A stretch of 64,000 bases of DNA from Oopsacas minuta (GCA_024704765.1 JAKMXF010000306.1:1-64000); one strand, 5' to 3'. Counted from the first letter of the stretch, positions 45,521 to 56,917 are shown. The notes: generated by a model from the sequence alone, not told the origin. Translations and numbers: made by a program.

Positions 45521-47311
45521 AAATATATGAGAGATTACATTTGTTCTCAATGCAAATAAAAGTTGAGCATAAGTTAGGGCAGTTCAAACTGAGTGATCAA
45601 ATCAATATATATAATTCTGTAATCTATATAAAAAAATCTCAATCGTTGTCTGTCTGTATTTTTGTCCGTGGTTAAGGAATGGATTTAGGGTATGCAAATT
45701 TGAAATTGTCACATAGCTATGTATTATTATGTTCATCAAGGAAGTAAATAGAATTCAAATACAACTTAACTAAATATATCGCACATGCTGAGTCCGATTT
45801 TCACACTTTTGAATGAATCATATGTAAATTTAGTCCTGTTTTTATGAATACATAAAGTAAACAATTTGTCCATATCTCAAATATATGTACAGGCTTGCTC
45901 AAAACGGCTACCGAGGGGGTTAATCTTACAAAATATTTCAATAATATGTGTGCCTTATACACATATCCGTGAATTACACTGTTTTAAATACATCTATATT
46001 ATAATACTCAAAGGGGGCCGTCAATTTGGAGAATAATTGATACCTCGAGGCGTAATGCGGGGAGTTTATCGACAAGCGACGAGCCAAATGCTCGTAGAAA
46101 TATATAACAAAATTGGAATTATACTATAGAAGATCCTCCGACTTGGACTGTTGCCAAACATATTACTCAAATAAAACAAAAATGAATTTATATCAAAAGA
46201 TCACAAAATATTATCGCGAACCATGCACGCGAAATTGTATGTACCTAAAGATTCACATAAAAAGTGGGGCGGTTCAGGCCGCCCCTACTCCGCCCGCCCT
46301 GGTGCCAATATGCTTGAAACTAGAGACAGTGCTTCGCGCCTTTAAAAATCAAAAAAGTGAGAAGAAATGAATCACCGGTTATTCATTCCTCCTATCTTTC
46401 TTAATCTTCAAAATATTCCATTAATTTATTATAGATTACAATTTACGGAAACAATTATAATGATGAGAAAAGCTGCTTCTCAACGAGTTACTTAACGGTG
46501 CGTATACTATTTTCAATATTCGTGAATTTAGACCAATTTTTAAATCGTTATGGCCTTTAGAAACAACCAAGTAATACGTTTAAATACAGAGACGTCGCCA
46601 CGGAATAGGGGGCAATGCCCCCCCTGGCAAAATCTCGTGTCCGGGGCAATGCCCTCCTGGTAAATTCTCGTGCCCGGGGGCAATGCCCCCTGGTAAACTC
46701 GCGCCCCGGGGCATGACTACTCTGGTAAAATCATACCCTAGGGCATGCCCCTTGGCTCAAATTGAAAACTGTCGAATTTCGGCTCGCCCGCTGGCATCTT
46801 ACCCTCATATATTATGCACTCTCCTCTAAATATCAGAGGGGATATCCCCCATAAATATCCTCCGAGCTCTCACATCATTGCTGCTAGAGACAGAAAATTA
46901 TCTACTCTCTGGACCAATTTCAAACCAAACGTTATTCCTTGAGATTGGGTTCGCTCCTGAATCTTACTGATTGTTTACAGGGACCATATACCCTCAACTA
47001 GAACTTGTTGCTCACCAGATGGAACTTGTGCTGCCCCAGAACAAGAATACATGACGCCATTGCCCAGTTGGATGGTTATACATAACTAGAAATCTATAGA
47101 CCCGCCACTTGGCATGCCTGCTGTTAAACGCGTGAAAACGGATAATCGAGAGTGTATTGTATCGTTAGTTAGATTATTGTACAATTTGACCTCATATTTG
47201 TTTCATTGATATGTAGTACCACGTACAATCCACGTTTTCAAACATTTTCGGGTCGAAATGACGTTAATTCATTACCTAATAACGCTTTGCTCTCGAAAAT
47301 ACCCAAACTTA
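45521..47311. other. Non-coding region with GC-rich tandem repeat
   Basis: No gene. The ORF at 46113-46370 has no domain. The tandem array at 46607-46755 stands out by base composition. The last 150 bases may belong to the hAT relic continued at 48981. Confidence 0.5.
46607..46755 (+). repeat. GC-rich tandem repeat, period 31-35
   Basis: About four and a half units, each starting GGGGCAATGCCCC and continuing CTGGTAAAxTCxCG. Starts are near 46608, 46643, 46677, 46708 and 46741. GGGGCAATGCCCC is itself nearly palindromic. The surrounding DNA is AT-rich, so the array is conspicuous. Confidence 0.75.
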
Positions 47312-47317
47312 AGAGCT

Positions 47318-48974
47318 GTTGCGTAGGATTTTGACCCGCAATACAAAATCCCACTAGCATATCCATGGTGCGGGTCAAAATCCTACGATGTAATATATGC
47401 GTAGGATTTTGACCAGCATCAAAATGTACTACAGCCATAGGATTTTGACCCGTATCGAAATGTATTATTGTCGTAGGATTTTGACCCGCATATGATGTAT
47501 TATTGTCGTAAGATTTTGACTCTAAAGTAATCTTACTTCTTTGTCATTTGACTTTTCGAAGTCCATACACTCTCATTACCTAATTACCACTAATGTAGGT
47601 AAAGTAATTCCACTTTAGACTAGCTATACGTATACGTAACTGAATAAACAAGTCAATTTAGAGTTAGATTCTAGAAAGTAGTGAATTTGTTTAATAACAT
47701 GTAAACTATATTCCCACTACGTATTACAAATTTACAATATGTATAATTATCCAAAATGCCAAAAATAGACAGTGTATATAAATATTATATAATAATATTA
47801 CTTGGACAGAAGGTGGTAGGTATTTGATAATTGTATATAATAACTCATAATAAATAATATAATTCAACATGTCAATCTATATATTGCAATATATTCTATC
47901 AAAAAAATAACAAAAATTTTGCAAGCATTAGCATGATAATGAATATTCGGAATATCTTAAGTACGAATTGTAGGCGATTTCATCTTTGCCCATTTCTCTA
48001 TACTTCCTAACAAGCTTTAAGGAATATACCACTGAAATATGTTCATCTATTGGACAAGCGTAGACTATGCATTTGTTACGGGAGTCTTGGTATAATGTTG
48101 GTACACATATAGAGGTGAAGTGAAAACCGCGAGCCTCTGGCACGCTGCATACTCCTGGATAACACTAGATTTCCATAAACAAAACAAGTCAGCTGCGGTG
48201 GCCTCCTCCTTCCCCTTACAACCACCCCCTACAGCAAGTTTACCCTTAATCTCAAAATTTAATTAGTTGGGTGGATGGTAAGAATATAGTAAGTTCAATG
48301 AACTTAGAGATGCAACTTTTGTAGCGAGTTTCTCATGCAGTTGGGTTAAGTAGGTGTTATTGACAAGGGCCGTTAGTTAGAGGTTTCAATTGAAGTAGCT
48401 CAGAGTCGATATTTTCATAGATTGAGTGTTGTTGCAGTGTTTCAAATGTTTCTTCCATTGTATCCAGGTTCAATATATCATCCAATGAGTCTAAATACAT
48501 AGTAAGTATGTGAAATGTAGGATTGCTATTACGTAATAATCGAATCAATACAGAACACAGCTAGTTTTATATGTACGTAATCATGGGCTGAGTCAATTAG
48601 TTACAGTTCCTCAAGATTTCTAATTATGTCCCGGAAATATGTATAAATAAAAAATATCATTCAAGAATATACCTTCATTAGCTTATTCTCTTGAAAGTAA
48701 ATCCCCTTGCACTTTCTGACAAAATTCTTCTTTTCTTTAGCGATCTCTTTTGATTTCTGGTGGATAATATTCGTCTGGAGGTATCCACGAATTGTTTCAT
48801 ACTCTGTCGCATCCATAATGAAAAATGTCAAAAACAATTATAAGTGTTGATGTTGAACTCTAGAAACAAAGTAAAATGTTGGTATGTGCATTAGGAAGTC
48901 ACCCATGTATAAATATGAAAGGTTGATATTACTTGATTTGCAATTGCTACTTTCGGGGCAAAATCCTACGCAAC
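47318..48974 (-). mobile_element. 6-bp-duplication transposon, internally deleted copy
   Basis: Same ends as 2980-6047: GTTGCGTAGGATTTTGACCC on the left and the inverse of GTTGCGTAGGATTTTG on the right. AGAGCT flanks it exactly (47312-47317, 48975-48980). About 1.46 kb of the interior, including the whole protease domain, is missing between the parts matching 3820 and 5285. The left array has six motif copies against four in the full copy. It inserted into the coding part of a hAT relic. Confidence 0.92.
48673..48816 (-). pseudogene. Exon 1 of element gene, frame intact in this copy
   Basis: 48 codons from ATG 48816 to a GTATAT donor: MDATEYETIRGYLQTNIIHQ, continuing to FVRKCKGIYFQENKLMK. 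It has one more C than copy 1, which restores the frame. The YETIRGYL ... NFVRK..IYF pattern recalls the lead-in of KRBA2/Ginger integrases, a weak similarity. The downstream exons are mostly deleted. Confidence 0.5.
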
Positions 48975-49855
48975 AGAGCTTTGTTAACGTAAATGTGTCA
49001 CTTTTGAATATTTACTGAGTTTTCCAGACAGTGTTTCATACCAAATTCAAGATTATGTTCAACAAGTCCCTGCAAGGACGGTTTACTACCCTGATTGATT
49101 GTGTGGACAAGATTCAGGCATTTATTATGAAGTTAGAACTCTGGGAGGCTAAACTAACCGTGGGAAAGTTCGATTTTTGTTGAAAGCCTCTCAGCAACTC
49201 TTGGATAAGAGGGTACTACAGACCAGAGTATGGGTGTTCTAGTAAAGGCTCACCTCTCAGCATTGCGAAATTAATTTCAAACTCACTTCCCAGATCTGAG
49301 CGATCTGGACATGAAAATGATTCGAAATCCATTAAGATGCGATGTAAGTTCTGTACCAGACAGAGTCCAAGAGGAATTTGTTTAATTTGTCAATGATCCT
49401 AATGCCCGAGATCAATTTGAAACACTCGCACTGACAAAGTTCTGATGCGAAATGAGCTTGATATATGCCAACGTGGCAGATAGAGCAGTAAAAACCTTGT
49501 TGATGTTTCCCAGTACATACCTTTGTGAACAAAGATTTTCTGCGCTATTACTAATTAAATACAAATTTCGAGCGCGGGTTATCTGTGGAAGCTGATCTCC
49601 GTCTGGCCCTTTCAAAAACGGTGCCACGAATTGATAGCCTAATACACAACATGCAAGCACATCCTTCCCACTAATTAATTATGTACTTTATTTATCTTGC
49701 TAGAATACAAAACACTTGTATTTTTCACAACTGGGTAAAAGGGATTGTAAACCTGATATTTACAATGCAAGACATTTTAAGGGGTACATCACACACAAGA
49801 TCCAGCTTGAGGGGTACGCAATGAGAAAAAGTTTGGGAACCACTGTATTAAAGCC

Positions 49856-51634
49856 ATGAACATTTTCATCGTAATTAAATACCGCATCATAAAACCATTC
49901 GTTTTATCAGGGGCAATAGCTTTATTGTAAAAATATCAATACCTGCAAGCATGCTAAGCATCGCTAACTCCATCTCATTAGCGTATTCACATTCTTAAGT
50001 ATTTGGTCTATATGCTCTGAAAAACCAAATTCATCTAACCTCAAATAGTCAAAAGAAGGTATGTGTACTTACTAGCTAAAACTATTGAAATTATACCGTC
50101 ATTACTTTCAGCATGATATATCTTAGTACTAACCAAAAATCATGATACTATTTCTCATTACAAGATACTAATCCCTGAGGTGATGCCCTTTTCTATATGA
50201 ATATGAATATGCACTAAAACAGTGGTTCTCAACCATTTCTGGCCTCCCCCCATGAAGTTTACTCTCCCTTTTGGGCCCCCCCCCTCTCCCCAAATAATTT
50301 GAAATTAGTTTTTTTATTCAAATTAACTGTAATTAATGCGAACCTTGTAATTGCTTATTAGATGCTAATATTTCGGTACAACTATAGAATTGCGCCCCTC
50401 GAACTTTTCATCCGAAATGTAAAGCGCACTTATTCTAGCCGGATCGTACTCGCTAAGTGATGAAGATTCCACTTTAAAATGTTCAAATCGGTGTACAATT
50501 GAAAAAGTTAGAGCTAAATTACACTACTAAGCCAAAGTCTATGGGCGAAATTGTATTAGTCATTAAATCAATTTATACTGATTCTAGTTACTATCTATAG
50601 CCATAGCAATGTGCCTACTAACATCATTACATAGTGACTTACATTATTGAGAATCCTGAACAGGAATGCCAATTACAAAATAACAAGCAATCATAATTAT
50701 TACCAATACTTCAGAACAATGCTGTCAATTATCAAAACGTAAGAGTGCAAAATGAAGCTAACTAGTTCATGATTAGTATTGTAATTCTAATAACTTAGTT
50801 ATATAATGTTGTTTGCAACACTGCAACAACTTGCAGCCTGTTAACAGGCCTACGAGAGGGTGGGATAGTCGGGGTCAAATTCGACAGGTGTCATTATGTC
50901 CGTACATTGTGAGAATATAGTTATCAGAATGTTGTGTTAGAAAATAAAGCATTTGCTCGTAATAATTATGATGATTGCATACGTGATAACTTCTGCAAGG
51001 AAAACAACGGGAAATATGTAGTATTTTAGCGGGACATAACATATGCACTGAAAAGCGGGACAATTCTCCCTTTGAAACATTTTGGCGGGACATAACCCCC
51101 AACATATGTTCGAAAAAGCCGGATCTCGGCCAAAAATGGAACAGTTGACTAGTATTTGAGAGAGACATTGGATATGTCTTTTGTTTTCTTTTTTATTTAT
51201 TAGACGTATCTCTAATAGCTATCACTTTCAATTAAATTACACTGGACAACATTTTACAACTTATTTTATTCCTTGCTCGTTTCAAGTTTACCTAGACTAA
51301 TATGGCCATGCTGAATCCAAATCTGCCCTTAGATTTCTTCAAACACGTCACGTTTTTGAGATATGACATATGCACACAACAACCCGTAATTGTCATTTTG
51401 GCTAATTTTGGCTGTGCAGAACAAAACATTACATGTAATAAACACAGTGATTGCTAGTGAAAATAACAGAATTATCATTTTGCACAATTTAACACAACCC
51501 AGGATGATTAAACCAGACAAAAATAACATTGTATCCTCTCAAAAGTGCTTTATACACTTGCTCTTTCGGGCATGTTCAGTGTCAGTTTCACGCTGGAGAA
51601 ACCAACAGTAGTCCCCCATCATGTTTGGGTTAAA
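49856..51634. other. Non-coding region with hAT end fragment
   Basis: No gene. At 50220 a hAT left end (CAGTGGTTCTCAACC, like the MITE at 23887) begins but no partner end follows. At 51025-51100 the phrase GCGGGACATAAC or close variants occurs three times. The ORF at 50875-51168 is unrecognised. Confidence 0.4.
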
Positions 51635-51675
51635 TCGACCTCTATACCGCGATTCCATCACGGTATAGAGGTCGA
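51635..51675. repeat. Perfect 15-base hairpin at the end of the Cys-rich ORF
   Basis: TCGACCTCTATACCG (51635-51649) and CGGTATAGAGGTCGA (51661-51675) are exact inverses with an 11-base loop. The stop codon of the neighbouring ORF (51658-51660) is in the loop. It is too short for a MITE and resembles a repair or template-switch junction. Confidence 0.8.
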
Positions 51676-52017
51676 AAATCCAGCAATATTTGTTGTGCAA
51701 AAATAACAATCCGACGTATGGTTTTTAGGTTCTCGCCAAATCATAGGTACCGCAAATGGCATGGATTTCTTCTTTCCATTAAGCCATTGGATTAGACTAG
51801 CATAGCAGACGGTACAGCAGATGTGAGGTGCCCAGTTCTTGTCTTGGTCACCAACTTTGCAACCAAAGTAATACTTGTAGCCAATCTTGACACGATTGGC
51901 AATATTTCTTCGCTGGGGCTTCGGCGTAAATTTTCCACAAATATAGCAGAAGTTATCTGGGTGGTTCGTGCATTGTCTTCTGCTCGTATTCATTGTAAAC
52001 AAAAAGCTTAAATACAC
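51658..52017 (-). pseudogene. Cys-rich zinc-binding-type protein, truncated
   Basis: A frame of 119 codons. The likely Met is the internal one in MNTSRRQCTNHPDNFCYICG. Cysteine pairs occur in CYIC, CCTVC and CYFC with further Cys and His (YKYYFGCKVGDQDKNWAPHI, SMPFAVPMIWREPKNHTSDC), suggesting several zinc sites. From memory it resembles an uncharacterised family common in arthropod genomes, where the protein is longer. Here it stops at GFSTSIP inside a hairpin. Beyond the hairpin, another frame reads MMGDYCWFLQRETDTEHARK, which may be the displaced C-terminus. Probably a pseudogene with an internal deletion. Confidence 0.55.
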
Positions 52018-53054
52018 AATCAGTTACAAACTAAAAATTCTGCAAAACAGTAATGTTGTTGGTTTATCGATACAGTCTACAATCCACCCGCAAGTAGGCT
52101 AAATAACCCCTCCTTATAGCCATGGCCAAGAACACTCAAGAATGCATTAATTGTCAAAAGATAGAACATTACATTTACAGAATAATGTTAATATTAACCG
52201 TACATAATATGCATTGTTGACCAACAATTCGCTGCGAAAGAAAATTGTACAATAGGCCTAACTTGTACTGTATAGTACCTTATAATATAGTGCCAATCAA
52301 TGCAAAATCTGAATTTCGTGAATTTTCATATCTTGAAATCCTGACGTGATAGACCAATTCTGATTTCAGATTTGGAATCAGCATCCCAAAGTTAGTCTAG
52401 GTAATATATTTTCATTTGAGGAATAAATTTGATGTTGCCCAGTGTTATACATCAATGGAATTGAATTTTTAAACTGTATTTGCTTACAAGTGAAGGCATG
52501 AATAATATGTATACCTTCACTTGGCAAATGTACGCATAAGGTTGTTGGTGGATATGCTATGGAAGATATGTAATTGTGTAGTAGGTAGGTATCTTATGGA
52601 ATGTATCACATTGCAGGTTATTGTGGCAGGAAGGTATTTAGGACAAATTAGTATTGTCTACACATTGCTTGCATGATCAATAAATTAGTTTTAAAATTTC
52701 AATTCCATTGATGTATATTCATTATCATGAACTTTCATTGTTAATTCAGTGCACAATAATGGTGTATAATTATTTACTCATGGTATACTTGTAGCTCATC
52801 GCCATCGTCATCGGCATAACGAAAATAATATGCACATAGTATAAACATTCCTTAATGCTTAAATTAGTATGGTTGGCTTCCTTCAATATAAATGAAAATT
52901 AGTGTAACTTTCCCAATTCTTGACCTTTTGTTGCGTTCTTTTCACCTATGCTGGCAGTATTGACTACGTTCCATGTTTAAATTTATTAGAGAAACTCTAC
53001 TAGCTAATTGTAAAATAAACAACAATTATCTACAATAATTAACCAATATTGTTT
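52018..53054. other. AT-rich non-coding stretch
   Basis: No gene, terminal repeat or structured repeat was recognised. Confidence 0.5.
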
Positions 53055-53195
53055 TACACGTTGTTTTTTTTATAAGGAACACCTTTATAAGGAACTCCAG
53101 GCTGAGAATTGGCAAAAAATTAAGGAACTCTTAAGGAACTGCCCAGCCTGAGATTATAAAACCCATAAATAATATACCTATCATAGTATCATTTA

Positions 53196-53519
53196 TTAAT
53201 TTATCAAGAATATTTCAACATCGTCTATATCTTCCTTTGATATATAATCAATTGAATCATCTTCAAATACTACTTTAAACTCATCAAGCCTACTGTTAAA
53301 ATATTGGATCTTTCCAATAAACCACCCATTTTCATATAACCCTTTAACTTGTTTTCCAACGAGTTCATGGTGAAAAATCCTATCAGCTATATTATCCTCA
53401 AATTCTTCACGCTCATCATCATTATCAATTAGAAGACTTTCTTTCTCGGATTGAATATCTACATTTTCATTTGGTTCTGGGTTTTGCATGCCTGGAGTCA
53501 CAGTGTCCGGGTCAATCAT
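53196..53519 (-). CDS. Tudor-like tail ORF, in frame with the pogo-like transposase
   Basis: A 107-codon frame. The first 45 residues are acidic and low in structure. Residues about 50-105 look like a Tudor/Agenet-type beta barrel: HHELVGKQVKGLYENGWFIG, then KIQYFNSRLDEFKVVFEDDS and IDYISKEDIDDVEIFLI. Such modules bind methylated tails or act as interaction domains. It lies in the same frame as the transposase, separated only by a TAA (53559-53561) and 13 codons without another stop. It is either the rest of a transposase of about 660 residues cut by a nonsense mutation, or a readthrough extension. The Tudor call is by pattern, not by search. Confidence 0.55.
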   Translation of the reverse strand: MIDPDTVTPGMQNPEPNENVDIQSEKESLLIDNDDEREEFEDNIADRIFHHELVGKQVKGLYENGWFIGKIQYFNSRLDEFKVVFEDDSIDYISKEDIDDVEIFLIN

Positions 53520-53558
53520 AGAGGGAGGAGGAATATTGTAGCCAGGTAATCCTTCTGG

Positions 53559-55184
53559 TTACACTAGGTGATCCTCAGTACCATCAGCGGTCATGAGACA
53601 ACCAGTCTTTTGCCATATCCGCAATCTGAATGAATCGTATTGCGAACTTATCAATTTTTTATATGCTTCACCGACCCAATGAGTAAGTAAAATCCGCCGC
53701 TCTTTCCTGCTAAAACTTTGCGTGCTTTCATACCACTTGGTGGCATTGCCATCGCAGTCAAGCCACTCATGATGCTTTTGGTTTAGGAAAACTTTCAGTA
53801 ATTCAGCATATCCAGCATCTACCGGTTGCCAGATGTCAGTTGCATTAGGTAATCCATACCAGCAAACGCCATTTAAATCTGAAACAGATTTCTTAAATTC
53901 GTCAGATATCTGGGCTGATAAATTGTCGCAAAATAAGACAAAACGATCAATACTATGTTGAACTATGGGGGAGAGGGTACGTTTTACCCATTCGACAGAA
54001 AATGCGGTATCTGCCCATGCGTTTTCTTGAAAATACACATCAACATCTGGGTGCCATGCATTTTTTTCATCCTCACTTATCCTTTTTCCCTTTCCATTGA
54101 ATATAATTGCAACTCGAGGCTGCTTCCCAGTTGGCCGAAAACAGATTTGGAGAGTGCACTGACGTTTGTCCAAGCCACTTCCAGGTTGGGATATCCAAAC
54201 TTTATGTTCACGATTGTTTGGGTTTTTCTTTTCTAACATTTCATATGTTTTCTTTGTATTAATGACAAAGGGACAAGGAGATTGATCAACATTAAATCGC
54301 TGCTCCGGTGCATACCTACCCCATTTGGAGTTATAAGAGTCTGCACATCCTGTCCTTATCAACCGCTCTCTGGTAGTAGCATGCCATTGTTGCATCGGGA
54401 GACGAAAGTTCTCCTTGCTTAACTTACGATTTCTCTGGCGGGAGCGTAATCTTAAATCATTTCGTTTGATAAAGTTCACGATTACATGCTTCCTTACGAT
54501 GGCATTTGGATCGTTCGTTTTCTGCCTGTATAGAATTCTAGCTTTTGACCATATCCAGTTGAAATCAACTCGGTGTCCTTTACTACGAGCTTCTAGGAAA
54601 ACCTTCCTTAGATCCCTATATAATTCCGCGTATTTTGTCGAAGGTCTGATTTTCAAGAGTTTCTTGTGGTCATTTGAAGCCGCCAACATTATCTTTCCCT
54701 TGTTCAAGCGCCACATAGATAACATTGATTTGCTGATAGCATGTTTCTGAGCTAGTACCTTGGGTGATACTCCTGCTTCAAGATTTGAAACAATTTTCGC
54801 TTTGAACACTGAATTATACTGCCGTCTACTATCTTGACCACGGGATCTTTTAGCAGGTGGCTCAATTGAAATATCTTGCGCTTCAAATACTCCTAGCTGT
54901 AGTTCTTCTGAATCAACGTTCGAAACATGTTCGATTTCAGCTATACTACTAGTAAGTGGGACGTTGTTTATTTCGACATTGGTACTTTCTGAAATGTTAC
55001 CGTGTTTACATTTTAGGTGTACCGTCAATCCTTGTTGATTTTTGAATTTGTTATCACAGTGGGGACATTCCAATTTGGGCTGTTCTGAAATGTCAGGTAG
55101 AATGATTTCGTTCCATACCCCACGGTGTCTAACGCGTTTTATAAATCCAAAACTGCCAAGTGTTGGCTGTCTGTTAGCACACAT
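53559..55184 (-). CDS. pogo-like transposase (DDE_1), DD35D, with C2H2 finger
   Basis: A 541-residue uninterrupted frame. Residues 5-14 (RQPTLGSFGF) resemble a PCNA-interacting peptide. A C2H2 finger follows (C40, C43, H56, H61). After a linker come a Psq-type HTH (121-165: YNSVFKAKIVSNLEAGVSPK) and a second CENP-B-like HTH (about 205-265). The catalytic core has RFNVDQSPCPFV (D300), FVLFCDNLSAQ (D420) and NATDIWQPVDAGYAELLK (D456), 35 residues apart. These are the DDE_1 motifs of the pogo/Tigger group of Tc1/mariner elements. It recognises the element ends and performs cut-and-paste with a TA duplication. The frame is intact and may be functional, except for the tail question (see 53196-53519). 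Confidence 0.9.
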   Translation of the reverse strand: MCANRQPTLGSFGFIKRVRHRGVWNEIILPDISEQPKLECPHCDNKFKNQQGLTVHLKCKHGNISESTNVEINNVPLTSSIAEIEHVSNVDSEELQLGVFEAQDISIEPPAKRSRGQDSRRQYNSVFKAKIVSNLEAGVSPKVLAQKHAISKSMLSMWRLNKGKIMLAASNDHKKLLKIRPSTKYAELYRDLRKVFLEARSKGHRVDFNWIWSKARILYRQKTNDPNAIVRKHVIVNFIKRNDLRLRSRQRNRKLSKENFRLPMQQWHATTRERLIRTGCADSYNSKWGRYAPEQRFNVDQSPCPFVINTKKTYEMLEKKNPNNREHKVWISQPGSGLDKRQCTLQICFRPTGKQPRVAIIFNGKGKRISEDEKNAWHPDVDVYFQENAWADTAFSVEWVKRTLSPIVQHSIDRFVLFCDNLSAQISDEFKKSVSDLNGVCWYGLPNATDIWQPVDAGYAELLKVFLNQKHHEWLDCDGNATKWYESTQSFSRKERRILLTHWVGEAYKKLISSQYDSFRLRIWQKTGCLMTADGTEDHLV

Positions 55185-55394
55185 GTAAAAGCTAAATACA
55201 CACTTTACAATGTTAAAATGTTAATAATCAGTTAATTAAGTAATTGAATACGTAGGTACCTTCTTACTAAGCAATATTTTGAGCCGAGAAAATAAGGAAC
55301 CGATAAGGAACTTTGAGGCTGAAATTGGCAAAAAAAATAAGGAACTTCAGCCTGAAGTTTGAATTAGGGTTCCTTATAAAAAAAAAAACGTGTA

Positions 55395-55948
55395 TGAGAG
55401 CATAATATTGTTCAAGGAAATTTCCGAATGCGTGTGGAAGAGTAAGACAGTGATCAAATAATTATAGTATTCAACTAATTTAAGCCGGCGGGTCAGTTCA
55501 AATCACAAACCGGACCGGATTTGGCCCATGGGTCGTAGTTTGCCCACTCTTGGAATTAACTATAAACCGGGGTTATTTCTAAAGTGAGTAAGAAAATACA
55601 CTGTAATCAAGAGATAAATCTCTAGTGAGTTACTTAAAATATGCAAGTGTCGTCGGAGTGAGAATTCTTTTGGTAATCCAATTCCCTTGGGATGGGAGTG
55701 GGAATGAATTTTGTCTTCTGGGTATGCTCATGGGAATCCTGTGCTGATTCCCACAGCATCCCTATGGGAGTGGAAATTGAAATTCTATTCCCACCTCACC
55801 CAGGCTAATATGGGAAAGAGAGCTTCCCTATATATAAGATGATCTAAATGTGGATTAGAGAAAACACTAAAAGGATGATCAATCTAAATTCTGTATTCCA
55901 TGTATTTTAGAGATTAGCCAGTTTTGGCAAATGAATCAAATGTTTTTA
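55395..55948. other. Non-coding; hAT end fragment
   Basis: No gene. At 55505-55552 the sequence CCGGATTTGGCCCATGGGTC, then GTTTGCCCACTCTTGG, reads like the 3' end of a hAT element, with no partner found. Confidence 0.45.
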
Positions 55949-56119
55949 CAGGGTGTCCCAAAAGTTCTGCAACAATTTTGAATGTGGTTTTTAATTAACG
56001 TCAAACATTTGCTAAATCATATATTCTTTTCGTTAGCTAATTATATTCTTACAACTGGAACATTGTATTCGAAATCATAAGAAATTTACTACTGCTGAGT
56101 TTTGGCAATTATTGAGTTA

Positions 56120-56830
56120 TAGTTAAATTGAACAAGTCTGGCTAAAATTCAGAAAGAGTATGGAAATGATAATTACACTAGATCATTTGAATCTCGTACT
56201 ATTAAACGCTACAATTTAACTTGAAAGTGTCAAAGATACACCCAGAAGTGAGACCAAGAAGAATTCGAAAGTAAAGTAGCGTTCACAAGGCCCGGAAGAT
56301 GTTAGCCCGAATCTAACACTTTTCCATCGGGAAGTGGCTGCCAGGGGAAAGATCACCCGCGGATCAGCTTGTCGTATCATGTATAGAAAACTTGGACTTA
56401 AATCATTTAAACATCTAAAACTGAAGCTCTTACATCACAAACAATAGGAAAGCGCCTCACAAGTTGTCGTAGGCTTTTGGAATGGATCAAAACTGCCAAT
56501 GGGAAACAATTGTATTTCTGAAGAAAAGATTTGTCCAGTTGAGGAAAAATATAACTGACAAAATTCTCGAATATATTCAATTGATAGAGCAGGAATCCTG
56601 AAAACTCTAAAACTGTAGAGCAGAGTTTGCACCCTAAATCTCTCATGGTTTGGACAGGTACTTCGGGATGTGGAAATACAAAATGAGGTTTTTATCCCAC
56701 AAGAGACCAACTCATTTATAATGTCTATCAACATCTCATCCTGGAACACCACATTTATGAATGGATGGAATTCGATATTTCAGTAAGAGACCAAAATTAT
56801 GTATCCAGGGCCTGTAATTTCGTTGTTAAC
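56120..56830 (+). pseudogene. Tc1-like transposase, heavily decayed
   Basis: Scattered remnants on the plus strand: ARKIQKEYGNDN / SFESRTIKRYNLT from the HTH part, a KRLTSCRRLLEWIKTANGKQ block (about 56452), and SLMVWTGTSGCGNTK (about 56638), the Tc1 LMVWAGISGCG block. The QDGAPAH and NPIE motifs are no longer recognisable. Stops and shifts occur every few dozen codons. Confidence 0.65.
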
Positions 56831-56917
56831 AGAGTATAGTCGACGATAAAGAGAAAAGAAAAAAGATTTGAGAAGAAATAGGAAACTGTTAACATTGTTC
56901 CAAAACTATATCCCATA

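Larger units (their letters stand above)
47160..49855 (+). pseudogene. hAT transposase relic (ZBED5/SCAND3-like)
   Basis: It is readable in pieces on the plus strand: NNALLSKIPKL before and KSFVNVN after the inserted element at 47318-48974, then DCVDKIQAFIMKLELWEAKL (49098), FQTHFPDLSDLDMKMIRNPL (49274) and FPSTYLCEQRFSALLLIKYK (49506), the hAT dimerisation block. The 3' end GTTTGGGAACCACTG (49841-49855) is a hAT terminal repeat. Stops and shifts are frequent and no 5' end was found. The start given is approximate. Confidence 0.7.
53057..55392 (-). mobile_element. pogo-like DNA transposon
   Basis: The left end CACGTTGTTTTTTTTATAAG and the inverse right end CACGTTTTTTTTTTTTATAA, then GGAAC, form inverted repeats of about 25 bp. 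TA flanks both sides (53055-53056, 55393-55394). Inside both ends, AAGGAACT-type motifs and AGGCTGAxAATTGGCAAAAA recur, likely transposase binding sites. The length is 2336 bp. The element carries one long transposase frame and an in-frame tail. Confidence 0.92.

Noticed and set aside
53955-54750. ORFs of 93 and 111 codons on the plus strand
   Set aside because: They lie wholly inside and opposite to the pogo-like transposase and have no domain.
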